From: a bacterium
Lineage (GTDB): Bacteria > JAGOBX01
Reading direction: 5' to 3'
NCBI GenBank assembly: GCA_029551925.1
Contig: JAKPEO010000103.1
Location: 47,704 to 111,703 of the forward strand
Length of the DNA stretch: 64,000 bases
The notes under the pieces are model-generated. The model searched no databases. It was given only the letters and a program-made list of their open reading frames with translations, and was not told where the DNA came from. Shown here one piece after another: positions 10,287-19,900 of this stretch. Each line of letters opens with the position of its first letter. The stretch's first letter is position 1. The translations under genes and the position numbers were made by a program.

Positions 10287-11249
10287 ATGAAAAAAATTTT
10301 TATTACAGGAATAACGGGATTTGTCGGTTTGCATTTAACAGAATATTTAATATCGCAAAATTGCAGAGTATTCGGTTTATTTTATCCAGCTGGCAATGAA
10401 ATACTTATAACCAACAAATTTCCTAATGTAAAATTATATTATTGCAATTTATTGAATTTAGATAGTTTGAAGTTAATACTATCAGAAGTCGAGCCGGACA
10501 TAATTTTTCATTTAGCGGGAATATCGTCTGTTAAATATTCATTTCAAAATGTCGGTCAAACTATTGATGTCAATACTCGCGGCTTTTGTAATTTAATTGA
10601 ATGCTCAAAAATATTGACAAGCAAACCAAAAATAATTTTTATCAGCACAGCAGATGTGTATGCTAATAAAGATACAGAGACTATAAGCGAATCCACGCCG
10701 GTCAATCCGATTTCGCCGTATTCTATTTCTAAATATTCATCAGAATTATATTTTAGATATTATATAAAGACAAACCAAGCGCGCGGAGTGATTGTTAGAC
10801 CATTCAATCATATAGGATCGTATCAACGCGAAGAATTTGCGTTGCCGTCATTTGCTAAACAAATAGCAATGATTGAAAAATACAATTTGAACAATAAAAC
10901 TATATATACCGGCAATCTTTCGCCGGAACGCGATTTTTCTGATGTGCGCGATATTGTGCGCGGCTATTATTTGCTTGCTTGCGCTGAAAATATTGATCAA
11001 GATGATAATATATTCAATATAGCGAGCGGCAAAGCTTATTCAATCAAATTTTTATTAGAGAAATTAATTTCATTATCAAAAGTAAAAGATTTAAAAATTG
11101 AATTGGATCCTAAATTAGATAGACCGGTTGATATTAAAAAATCTGTTGGCGATTATTCTAAACTTAATAAATATACAGGCTGGCAGCCGCAATATGATAT
11201 TGAGGACACATTAAAAAATATTTTAGATTATTGGCGTTTTATTATTTAA
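10287..11249 (+). CDS. NAD-dependent epimerase/dehydratase, GDP-6-deoxy-D-mannose reductase-like
   Basis: GITGFVGLHLTEYL; STADVY and YSISK catalytic motif; VRPFNHIGSYQ; GNLSPERDFSDVRDIVRGYYLL. Confidence 0.88.
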   Translation: MKKIFITGITGFVGLHLTEYLISQNCRVFGLFYPAGNEILITNKFPNVKLYYCNLLNLDSLKLILSEVEPDIIFHLAGISSVKYSFQNVGQTIDVNTRGFCNLIECSKILTSKPKIIFISTADVYANKDTETISESTPVNPISPYSISKYSSELYFRYYIKTNQARGVIVRPFNHIGSYQREEFALPSFAKQIAMIEKYNLNNKTIYTGNLSPERDFSDVRDIVRGYYLLACAENIDQDDNIFNIASGKAYSIKFLLEKLISLSKVKDLKIELDPKLDRPVDIKKSVGDYSKLNKYTGWQPQYDIEDTLKNILDYWRFII

Positions 11250-11269
11250 TTTTTTTTGATAAATAAATT

Positions 11270-12280
11270 ATGAAATTAAAAAATTTATTAAAAATGGGTT
11301 GGCATACATTAACGGCAAATATTAGCGGCCATACTTGTCCACTGAATGTTATGATTTCATTGACCAATCGTTGCAATTCGCGATGTCAATATTGCAATAT
11401 TTTCAATAGGAAACAGCGCGAACTAACAACTACTGAAATGCTTGCGTTATTGAAAGACCTAAAAAGATTGGGTGCGCAACGCATTGCTTTTTGGGGCGGC
11501 GAGCCATTAGTGCGTGAAGATATTGCCGAACTTATAAACTTTGCCAAAGACGAATGCGATTTTTTTTTGAGTATAGATACTAATGGCTATCTTGTTCCGC
11601 AAAAAATAGATATTTTAAAAAAAATCGATGTGCTTGTATTGAGCATAGACGGTCCTGAAAAAATTCACGATACAAATCGCGAGCCCGGCAGTTTTCAAAA
11701 AGTAATCAAAGCAATAGAAACAGCTACTAAAAAAATGAATGTATTTACAATTACTGTTTTAACAAAAGAAAATTTGCAGTATATAGATTATATTTTAGAG
11801 TTAGCGGATAAATATCAGTTTTCTACTACATTTCAATTATTGCATCATTCAGATGAATTAGCGTCTGAAAATGAAGATAATTTACTGCCGTTAACAGAGC
11901 AATATCGCAAAGCGATTGAACATTTGATAACTTGCAAAAAACGCGGAAAACGGATAGTATCGAGTTTTGAATATTTGAATTATATAAAAAATTGGAATGA
12001 CTATAAAATTACAACTTCAAAAGAATCATTTGGGTTAAAATGTTGGGCCGGAAAATTATATTGTAATGTTGATACTGACGGAACAATATATCCTTGTTCT
12101 GTAATGATAGGTAAAATGAAGGGCTTGAATTTTTTAGATGTCGGAGTAAAACAGGCATTTGATTATATAAAAAATTGCGAATGCAAGGCGTGCACCGCGT
12201 CTTGCTTTACTGAATATAATTTTATGCATTCATTAAATTTTAAAGTTATATATAATTGGTATAAATACACAAAAAAATAA
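11270..12280 (+). CDS. Radical SAM protein with SPASM-like C-terminal cysteine cluster
   Basis: SLTNRCNSRCQYCNIF (CxxxCxxC), AFWGGEPLVRED, C-terminal CWAGKLYCNVDTDGTIYPCS...CECKACTASC. Confidence 0.9.
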   Translation: MKLKNLLKMGWHTLTANISGHTCPLNVMISLTNRCNSRCQYCNIFNRKQRELTTTEMLALLKDLKRLGAQRIAFWGGEPLVREDIAELINFAKDECDFFLSIDTNGYLVPQKIDILKKIDVLVLSIDGPEKIHDTNREPGSFQKVIKAIETATKKMNVFTITVLTKENLQYIDYILELADKYQFSTTFQLLHHSDELASENEDNLLPLTEQYRKAIEHLITCKKRGKRIVSSFEYLNYIKNWNDYKITTSKESFGLKCWAGKLYCNVDTDGTIYPCSVMIGKMKGLNFLDVGVKQAFDYIKNCECKACTASCFTEYNFMHSLNFKVIYNWYKYTKK

Positions 12281-12301
12281 TTTGTTGTTTTTGTTGTTGC
12301 A

Positions 12302-13051
12302 TTGAATAAAAAAATGAAAGTGTCAATAAAAAAAGAACGGCTTGATAAAATATTAGTGCAGCGCGGAATTGTTGAGAGTCGCGAACTTGCGCAAAGAATG
12401 ATATTGGCTGGTAATGTTTTAGTAAACGAACAACTCATCACAAAAGTCGCAGAAAAAATAGATATATCGGCAGATATAAGATTAAAAGAACAGCCGCGAA
12501 AATATGTAAGTCGCGGCGGTGAAAAATTAGAAATCGCTATTAAAAAATTTAATATAAAATTCAGCGGAAAATCAGTATTAGACATTGGAATTTCTACTGG
12601 CGGATTTACTGACTGCGCTTTGCAGCATAATGCCAAAGAAGTGACAGGCGTAGATGTAGGTTATGGTCAAGTTGATTTGAAAATTCGAAATAATCCGTTA
12701 GTGTCGATAATAGAAAAAACAAATGCGCGAACATTAAATTTGAATAAAGAATTTGATATTATAATTTGCGATGTGTCATTTATTTCGATTTTGAAATTGA
12801 TTGATACATTTAATAAGCATTTGAAAAAAAACGGAGAATTGATTGTTTTAATCAAGCCGCAATTTGAAGCTGGTAGGGAATACATTGAAAAAGGCGGCAT
12901 TGTAAAAGATTTGAAAATTCATCAGATAATAATAGAAAACATAAAGCAAAAATTTAGCGAAGCTGGTTTTGAGTTTATAGATATTGCAGAATCAAAAATC
13001 CTTTATCCGAAAGGAAATATTGAATATTTATCTTATTGGCGAAAAAAATAA
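12302..13051 (+). CDS. tlyA: TlyA family rRNA (cytidine-2'-O)-methyltransferase / S4-domain protein
   Basis: S4 domain RLDKILVQRGIVESRELAQRMILAGNVLVN; KYVSRGGEKLE; VLDIGISTGGFTDCALQ. Confidence 0.93.
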   Translation: MNKKMKVSIKKERLDKILVQRGIVESRELAQRMILAGNVLVNEQLITKVAEKIDISADIRLKEQPRKYVSRGGEKLEIAIKKFNIKFSGKSVLDIGISTGGFTDCALQHNAKEVTGVDVGYGQVDLKIRNNPLVSIIEKTNARTLNLNKEFDIIICDVSFISILKLIDTFNKHLKKNGELIVLIKPQFEAGREYIEKGGIVKDLKIHQIIIENIKQKFSEAGFEFIDIAESKILYPKGNIEYLSYWRKK

Positions 13052-13070
13052 AAAAAAATTTTTTTTATAT

Positions 13071-13098
13071 TTGACTTTTTTTTTATTTTTATTATAAA
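13071..13098 (+). promoter_or_regulatory. sigma70-like promoter for kamA
   Basis: TTGACT (13071-13076), 16-nt spacer, TATAAA (13093-13098). Confidence 0.5.
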
Positions 13099-13151
13099 GC
13101 AAATATTAAGAGTATTAAATTTTAAATTTATTTTTTAGGAGTTAAATTATT

Positions 13152-14495
13152 ATGATAATGAATGATAATTCATCAAATCATTCAATTGCTCAATCTGTAA
13201 ATTCACCCCAATCAGAAGAGCCCGAACCTGCTGATGCAGCCCAGCCCCCCCATAATGAAACGCAGAACTTTCAACAATTAGAAAATTCGATATTTTATTT
13301 AGAAGCGCCGACTGAATCAAGTATAATTTCAAATTTCAAACGGGCGCAGAAACTTAACGAAGCTGTAAAACCGAGCGTTAATTCATTAAATTTTTTAAAA
13401 AAATATTATTCAAAAGCAGCAAAGAAAGAGTGGAATAATTGGCAGTGGCAATTAAAGAACAGTATTACAAAATTAAATGAATTAAAAAGAATTCTTAATT
13501 TAACAAAAGACGAAGAAATTGCATTTGAAAAAAATGATAAACTGCCGATACGAATAACTCCGTATTATGCGAGTTTGATAGACGCAAAAAATATAAACGA
13601 CCCTTTGAGAAAGTGTATGGTGCCGGTAGCAGATGAATTTATTAAATCTGTCGGCGAAGAAAATGATCCGCTGTCAGAAGACAAGCAGTCTCCTGTAAAA
13701 GGTCTGGTTCATCGTTATCCTGACCGCGTGCTGTTTTTATCAACAGGCTTTTGTTTTGCAAATTGCAGATACTGCACTCGTTCAAGAATAGTGGGGCATC
13801 AAGGCGCGTATAATTTGAATTCAAGACACTGGGATAAAATGATAGAATATATAGAACAAAACAAAAATATTCGCGATGTTTTAATTTCTGGCGGCGACCC
13901 GCTAACGCTGCAAAATGAACATTTAGAATATTTAATTTCGCGATTAAGAAATATCAAACATATAGAAATAATAAGAATCGGCACAAAAGCGCCGGTAGTA
14001 TTGCCGCAGCGCGTAACGCAAAGTTTGGCGAAGATGCTAAAACGCTATCATCCTGTATGGATGAATATACATTTTATTCATCCGAATGAAATCACTCCGG
14101 AAGTAATACAAGCGTGTGAAATGCTTGCTGATGCAGGAATACCATTAGGCAGTCAAACAGTGTTATTAAAAGGAGTTAATGATTCAGTAGATACATTAAA
14201 AAGATTATATCATCAATTAGTAAAAATGCGTATTCGCCCATATTATTTATATCAATGCGATCCGATAAGCGGTTCAAAACATTTTCGGACAAGCGTTGAT
14301 AAAGGACTTGAAATTATGAAGGGATTGCGCGGATATACTACCGGATTTGCTGTTCCGCAATATGTAATTGATGCTCCGAACGGCGGCGGCAAGACTCCGA
14401 TACTGCCGGATTATTATCAAGGCCGCGATGCCGACGGCAATGTAATATTAAAAAATTTTGAAGGTAAATTTTATAAATATCCTGATAGTATTTAA
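13152..14495 (+). CDS. kamA: Lysine 2,3-aminomutase (KamA family radical SAM)
   Basis: FLSTGFCFANCRYCTRSRIVG, DVLISGGDPLTL, RIGTKAPVVLPQRVT, LPDYYQGRDADGNVILKNFEGK. Confidence 0.93.
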   Translation: MIMNDNSSNHSIAQSVNSPQSEEPEPADAAQPPHNETQNFQQLENSIFYLEAPTESSIISNFKRAQKLNEAVKPSVNSLNFLKKYYSKAAKKEWNNWQWQLKNSITKLNELKRILNLTKDEEIAFEKNDKLPIRITPYYASLIDAKNINDPLRKCMVPVADEFIKSVGEENDPLSEDKQSPVKGLVHRYPDRVLFLSTGFCFANCRYCTRSRIVGHQGAYNLNSRHWDKMIEYIEQNKNIRDVLISGGDPLTLQNEHLEYLISRLRNIKHIEIIRIGTKAPVVLPQRVTQSLAKMLKRYHPVWMNIHFIHPNEITPEVIQACEMLADAGIPLGSQTVLLKGVNDSVDTLKRLYHQLVKMRIRPYYLYQCDPISGSKHFRTSVDKGLEIMKGLRGYTTGFAVPQYVIDAPNGGGKTPILPDYYQGRDADGNVILKNFEGKFYKYPDSI

Positions 14496-14507
14496 AAATA
14501 CTATTTT
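14485..14507 (+). terminator. Hairpin enclosing the kamA stop codon
   Basis: ATAGTATTT-AA-AAATACTAT followed by TTT; the stop TAA lies at the top of the stem/loop. Confidence 0.45.
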
Positions 14508-14513
14508 CTAAAT

Positions 14514-14555
14514 GAATGTGCGAATGTGCGAATGTGCGCACATTCGCACATTCGC
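14514..14555. repeat. Perfect 36-bp palindrome built from GAATGTGC octamers
   Basis: Three tandem GAATGTGC (14514-14537) followed by inverted GCACATTC copies; 14520-14555 is a perfect palindrome with 18-nt arms, between convergent genes. Confidence 0.95.
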
Positions 14556-14560
14556 TAAAA

Positions 14561-17500
14561 TCATTCAGCAAACATTTTCAATAATTGATTATAATATTCC
14601 TGCAATTCTCTTGAATAAATTTGCGGGATTTTGTTATTAGGAAAATTAAGTAATTCGCTCGGCACGCGCGTTTTTAGCTCGGTAATTTTTATCTGCGTTT
14701 TTTTCACAGGAGCAAGCGCTGCGCGACCTTCGCGCTGTTCGCTTTCCGTATCTTTTTTGAGCGAACGCGATATATCCAGCATTTTTTCATAAAATGATTT
14801 TTGAGTTTCTTTTACTTCTTTTGTCCGATTGCCTTTTTTTAGTTCGTTCTCTATTCTATTCATTTCTTTGACTAATTCTTCAAGTTTTTTTTTGAAGGCG
14901 TCACCTGTATTTTGCGAATTCATCATTTGCTCTAATGCTTGGCGAATTAACGATTGTTCGTATGCTAATTGCTGCAATTGTTCGGCGGTCATATTGTCAA
15001 TATTTAAAGCCATAGAATTCAGCGCTTGCTGCGCTGCCGCTAATTGCTCTAATCGTTCGCTTAAATTTTGAGAATTAGCGTTATTATTATCTTTATTCAA
15101 CGCCTCTTTTGTTTTTATTAATTTAAAAACTAATTCAGAATTTTGTTTCATTGCATTTTTGAGATGTTTATCTACTGTTTTTAAATTTTTCATATTTGTT
15201 AGATGCTTTTTGATAATACTATATTCATCTGAAATATTTTTGAAATCATTAACAAGACTTGGGTCAAATACAAATGATTGAGTAGTTAAATTAAAATATT
15301 TCAAAGATTGAAAATACACATAATTTTGTAAATTTTCAATAAATCCTATATGTTTAGAAATATCGTTATCTTCATTAAAATCTAAATATGGATTTTCAAG
15401 TATCTTGATATAATCATTTATTAACCTACTAAATTCTGTATTGGATTTTTGCAAATTAATCATTTTCAAAATAATTTCATCTAATTCTTTTTGGAATTTT
15501 TGATATTCTAAATTAGCATACATTGACAGCATACTATTTATTTGATTAGCTAATGATGATAATTGTCTTGTCAAATTTTGACTTTCTTTTTGTAAATCGT
15601 CTGGCGAAATATTGCGCTTATTATTCGTATTAAATTCTTTTAATAGTTCCGCGAATTTTTCGGATTTTTCCGTTAGTTTTTTTAAGGATTCTTCTAACTG
15701 CTTAATTGTATCATTAATATTTGTCGATTGCTCGCTGTTTGCTAATTCAGTTAAGGTATTCTGCATTTTTGATAGTTCTTTGGTTGTCAAATTTTGATTA
15801 TGCGCGGCGTTATTGAAATTGTTTTCTTGTAAATTTTCAGATATTTGCGATTGTTTTTTTAAAATGTCAGTTATTGATTTTTGCAGATTGTTCAAAAGAT
15901 TTTGAAATTTAAGTTGATTAAGTAGCGAGATAGTTTTTTCTAATTTGTTTGTAAATTGTTCTTTGTCAAACAGCGCGGCATTGAGATTTTCTAATCGTTC
16001 TTTTTGAGTCGCGGCGTTCAGCGCTTTTTCTAATTTGAATAATTCTTTGCCGATTTCGCTATTAGCGAGTTCATTCATTAATGCTGTTAATTTTTGGATT
16101 TTTTCGAGAGTATCTGCGCCGAGTTTTTCTTTGGCTTGTTGATAATTAGCAATAGCATTTTTTACATTTTCCTGCAATTGCGAAATTTCATCTGCAATCT
16201 TGCGCTGTTGGTCTATTAATTCTTTGATTTGTTTTTGAGTAGCCCAATCAGTCGCGCCTTTTCTCACTAAATCATCAATAATTTTTTGCGTAGATTTTAA
16301 TAATTCGGTATTTTTCTTTTTAAGCGCGTCAAATACATTAGTTGTTGTCTCTAACTCTTTGTTTAAATTATTAAAAATGTCGAGCATTGTCGGCATTAGT
16401 ATTTTATATTTTTCGCTTTGTGCAGATTTAAAACCTGATATTTCATCATTGTCATATACTTTTGCAAAATAAAAAATTTCATCGCCCGGCAGCAGATTAT
16501 ATTTTGAAAAATCAACTGTATAAAAAGCTTCATAATAATTTCCGATATTTTTGAATTCTAATTTTATTATATCTTGTTTGCTCGGCGCATTAATATACAA
16601 TTCGCCGGCGCTTATGCCGAAATCGTCTTCTGCGTAAATATTAAATGGTATTAACATATCTTCCGACAATTGTAATTCTGGTTTATTAGGATAACTAAAT
16701 CTGACAGACGGATAATTATCAGCAGAAATGTCTATTTTCAAACTTTTAAAATTTTCTATAGCATCAGCGAGCGGCGATTTAAAATTGAATCTTACTATTC
16801 CAGATTGATTTACAGTCCACTCAAAATCAAATATCCTATTATTTTCTTTTTTCGGAGAAAATTGTTTGCTATTAAATAAAATTTTTAAATTGCTATTGTC
16901 AAAATTAACAACGCATTTTAGTTGAATTTTCGAGCCCTTATAAACATTTAATTTTTCAGGAGCTGAATAATAATAATCAATCGGCAGTCCTGTATATTTC
17001 GGCGGCTGCGTGCTAATCTGTTCAATTTCTAAATGCGGCGAATTGTATGTTTTGACATAATATCTGTCTGATTTTGAAAATTGCGTTTGTATATAAAATT
17101 CAAAATTTTCTAATACATTGCTAAATGTATATTCATATTTATTTTTGGAAACTTCAAAATTTTTAAGATTAATTTTTTTAGAAGCGTAATTATTATTATT
17201 AACTATAATCATATCCGGTGTTTTGTCTTGATCAGCGCCAGCAATTTGTATTTGGATTTTTATGCTTTCGCCTTTTAAAACAATAATATTTTGCGGCGTG
17301 ATTTTGAAAATAGTAGCGGTGATATAATTTTTCGGCTGAAAATAATTTTTGAAAAAAATTATTATACGCGGTCTGAAAATATAAAATAGCAGCGCCTGCA
17401 ATATTATTGCAATGCCGCAAATTATAATAGATGATTTTAAAATATTGTTTGTTGATTTACGATAATCCGAATATTTTAAAGATTTGAAATCGGCGATTAA

Positions 17501-17863
17501 TTCGTCAGTTAAATATTCTACAAATTGATTATTAATTTTATCATTGTAGGCGGTAAATACCGAGCTGAGTTTATAATTAAAATTGCCAAATTTTTTTTCA
17601 ATTAATTTTATTACTGATTGATAATTGTAAAATGTAGTAAGTTTTAAAATAAGCCCAATAAAAAAAATGTATAACAAACTTAAAATTATAGAATTATGAT
17701 TTTGCAGAAATTTTGCAGTTTGCTGCGGCTGAAAAAAATCAGCAACCAAAATAAAATAAATTATAATAATTAAAAAAAGATATGCTAAACACAGCGCTTG
17801 AACAACTGTCGCGCAATTAACAAACCAAAAAAATTTTTTTATATATTTATTCAATTTTTCCAT
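14561..17863 (-). CDS. Large membrane-anchored coiled-coil protein, DUF4175-like
   Basis: N-terminal TM pair, extracytoplasmic beta-rich region, then a very long Q/K/E-rich coiled coil (1100 aa). Confidence 0.65.
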   Translation of the reverse strand: MEKLNKYIKKFFWFVNCATVVQALCLAYLFLIIIIYFILVADFFQPQQTAKFLQNHNSIILSLLYIFFIGLILKLTTFYNYQSVIKLIEKKFGNFNYKLSSVFTAYNDKINNQFVEYLTDELIADFKSLKYSDYRKSTNNILKSSIIICGIAIILQALLFYIFRPRIIIFFKNYFQPKNYITATIFKITPQNIIVLKGESIKIQIQIAGADQDKTPDMIIVNNNNYASKKINLKNFEVSKNKYEYTFSNVLENFEFYIQTQFSKSDRYYVKTYNSPHLEIEQISTQPPKYTGLPIDYYYSAPEKLNVYKGSKIQLKCVVNFDNSNLKILFNSKQFSPKKENNRIFDFEWTVNQSGIVRFNFKSPLADAIENFKSLKIDISADNYPSVRFSYPNKPELQLSEDMLIPFNIYAEDDFGISAGELYINAPSKQDIIKLEFKNIGNYYEAFYTVDFSKYNLLPGDEIFYFAKVYDNDEISGFKSAQSEKYKILMPTMLDIFNNLNKELETTTNVFDALKKKNTELLKSTQKIIDDLVRKGATDWATQKQIKELIDQQRKIADEISQLQENVKNAIANYQQAKEKLGADTLEKIQKLTALMNELANSEIGKELFKLEKALNAATQKERLENLNAALFDKEQFTNKLEKTISLLNQLKFQNLLNNLQKSITDILKKQSQISENLQENNFNNAAHNQNLTTKELSKMQNTLTELANSEQSTNINDTIKQLEESLKKLTEKSEKFAELLKEFNTNNKRNISPDDLQKESQNLTRQLSSLANQINSMLSMYANLEYQKFQKELDEIILKMINLQKSNTEFSRLINDYIKILENPYLDFNEDNDISKHIGFIENLQNYVYFQSLKYFNLTTQSFVFDPSLVNDFKNISDEYSIIKKHLTNMKNLKTVDKHLKNAMKQNSELVFKLIKTKEALNKDNNNANSQNLSERLEQLAAAQQALNSMALNIDNMTAEQLQQLAYEQSLIRQALEQMMNSQNTGDAFKKKLEELVKEMNRIENELKKGNRTKEVKETQKSFYEKMLDISRSLKKDTESEQREGRAALAPVKKTQIKITELKTRVPSELLNFPNNKIPQIYSRELQEYYNQLLKMFAE

Positions 17864-18810
17864 AAATTAGCATTCAATTTTTCAAATTTTTCAGCTATGG
17901 TTTTTATCAGATTTTCATTAAAAAAATTATCGCGTTTTTCGCCGGTAAACACCGGAACTTTAATAAAATTATTTTCAGGTTTAATTTTAAAACTATCGTC
18001 TAATATTATCATTTTATAAATCATATAATTCGGCAGATGTATTCTTTTTATTAAATGTGTTAAATCCTTAACGCTATTGTTTGTCGTAAAAGTATAGTCA
18101 AAATAGAAAAAAAATAAATCGTCTAATTTGCAGTGTTCTATTGTGTATTTTATATAGTCAATCGTGCTTTTTGAAAAAATGCAGAGTATATATTTTTTGG
18201 ATAATTTTTCTAATATCTCGCGAGCGTTAGGCCTTAATAAAATACTTTTCGGATTTGAATAACTTTGAATATCATTATTTACTATTGTTCCGTCTAAATC
18301 AAATATAATTATATTTTTTTGTTGGTCGATTTTTTCGCGTTCGGATTTGTATAACAGCACAAATTCTGAAATCTTATTTTTTTGAAATTGCGTAGATTTT
18401 ATGAGTTTTTCTAATATTTCGGCAAATTCATTGTTTACTGAAACTTCTGTATTAATGCTATTATAAAATTTTAAAATTTCTTTTTTTTCTGCAAGTAATA
18501 TTTTAATTATATCGTCAAATTTTTGGATAGAATTATTATTTATAAATTTTATGATATTTTCTAAATTTGAAAAAACATCTAATTCCTTGGATTTTTCAGT
18601 AATAACACAAATTTCTGTTTCTAAAACTAAATTCAATTTTTGCAATAATTCGATATTCTTTTTTTTTGCTTTTATTAATTTTAACAATAAAATTCTTGAA
18701 GCGCGTAAAAATTTAGCAAACAACAATAATTGTTTTAATAAATTAATCGTTTTATATTCTAGTTCTATACTATTAAAAATGCTGATTTTCAAAGTATTAT
18801 TAAATTTCAT
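17851..18810 (-). CDS. HAD-superfamily phosphatase with NIF/FCP1-like C-terminal domain
   Basis: IIFDLDGTIV...LLRPNAREILEKLSKKYILCIFSKSTIDYIKYTIEHCKL...MIILDDSFKIKPENNFIKVP; about 170-aa helical N-terminal extension. Confidence 0.7.
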   Translation of the reverse strand: MKFNNTLKISIFNSIELEYKTINLLKQLLLFAKFLRASRILLLKLIKAKKKNIELLQKLNLVLETEICVITEKSKELDVFSNLENIIKFINNNSIQKFDDIIKILLAEKKEILKFYNSINTEVSVNNEFAEILEKLIKSTQFQKNKISEFVLLYKSEREKIDQQKNIIIFDLDGTIVNNDIQSYSNPKSILLRPNAREILEKLSKKYILCIFSKSTIDYIKYTIEHCKLDDLFFFYFDYTFTTNNSVKDLTHLIKRIHLPNYMIYKMIILDDSFKIKPENNFIKVPVFTGEKRDNFFNENLIKTIAEKFEKLNANLWKN

Positions 18811-18823
18811 TGCGTTGTAAAAA

Positions 18824-19189
18824 TTATTTTTGATTGTTAATTTTAGTTTTCAATATAGCAAGTTCCTGTGTAAGTTTTTTTATTTTATTTTGTAAATTAG
18901 AAATTGTCAAAGTCAAATTAAAAATAATAATTAACAAAAAAATAATTGAGAAAAAAGTTAGAGCATTAATCGGCAAAATAAATCCCAATTGCTGCGAAAT
19001 ATAGAAAAAGAATTTGGGGTATGTAGCCAAAACAATCATCACGCAGGATACGGCGAGCCACAACAGCGAATGTTTGATATGTAAGCGTCCTTGTCTAATT
19101 TTAAAGATGATATAACTAATAGTTGCCAAAGCAATTACAATCGCTAAAATTTTAAATTTTGGAGTGATTATAGGTGTTAATTGTTCCAT
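18824..19189 (-). CDS. DUF2304 family membrane protein
   Basis: Three TM segments with GRLHIKHSLLWLAVSCVMIVLATYPKF; next to GT2 as commonly seen. Confidence 0.8.
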   Translation of the reverse strand: MEQLTPIITPKFKILAIVIALATISYIIFKIRQGRLHIKHSLLWLAVSCVMIVLATYPKFFFYISQQLGFILPINALTFFSIIFLLIIIFNLTLTISNLQNKIKKLTQELAILKTKINNQK

Positions 19190-19192
19190 GAT

Positions 19193-19900
19193 TTATTTTC
19201 CCTTAAAAAAATCAATAAATATCGCTATTAAAACTTTTATCATATAATAAATGCTGTCAATCGCATTAATTGACGATTTGCCACCGTAGCGTTCATTCAT
19301 CTTAACTGACACTTCTAAAATTTTTAAATTGTTTTTGTATAGTATTACAAAAGTTTCAGGTTCAGGATAATCGTCCGGATAATTTTCAGCAAATAATCTA
19401 ATTACTTTTTTATTTGCTGCGCGAAAGCCGGAAGTAGCGTCAGTAATTTTTTGTGAAGTTAATAAAGACAATACATTCGCTAAAATTTTAATGCCTATTC
19501 TTCTTAAAAAACTTGAACGGTATGCAGGATTATTTTTATTTATAAATCTGCTGCCTATTGCAATATCACAATTGTTAGATATTATCGGGTCTAACAAACT
19601 TTTCAAATATTCTGGATTATGCTGACCGTCGCCGTCAATCTGCACAGCAATATCATAATTATTTTCAAAAGCATAAATATAGCCGGTCTGCACTGCGCCT
19701 CCAATACCTAAATTATTGATTAAATCAATAACAATAACATTATGGGCTTTTGCAATTTCAGAAGTTTTATCTTGCGAACAGTCATTTATAACTGCTATAT
19801 CAATTTGACAATTTTCTATTTTTTGATTTTTTATTTGCTTAATTACATATTCAATCGACGCTTCTTCATTATAAGCTGGCACAATAATCAAAATTTTCAT
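19193..19900 (-). CDS. Family 2 glycosyltransferase (polyprenyl/dolichyl-phosphate sugar transferase-like)
   Basis: IIVPAYNEEASIEYVI, VINDCSQDKTSEIA, AVQIDGDGQHNPEYL, IGSRF, DATSGFRAANKKVI. Confidence 0.93.
   Translation of the reverse strand: MKILIIVPAYNEEASIEYVIKQIKNQKIENCQIDIAVINDCSQDKTSEIAKAHNVIVIDLINNLGIGGAVQTGYIYAFENNYDIAVQIDGDGQHNPEYLKSLLDPIISNNCDIAIGSRFINKNNPAYRSSFLRRIGIKILANVLSLLTSQKITDATSGFRAANKKVIRLFAENYPDDYPEPETFVILYKNNLKILEVSVKMNERYGGKSSINAIDSIYYMIKVLIAIFIDFFKGK

Noticed and set aside
12163-12636. Antisense ORF (157 aa) over the radical SAM/tlyA junction
   Set aside because: Opposes two well-supported genes; composition looks like a shadow frame.
13197-13260. Low-complexity C-run/proline-rich stretch at the KamA N-terminus as a possible separate element
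   Set aside because: In frame with kamA and most simply a variable N-terminal extension.
14829-15797. Plus-strand ORFs opposite the DUF4175-like gene
   Set aside because: Cys/Ser/Phe-rich shadow of Q/K/E coiled-coil codons.
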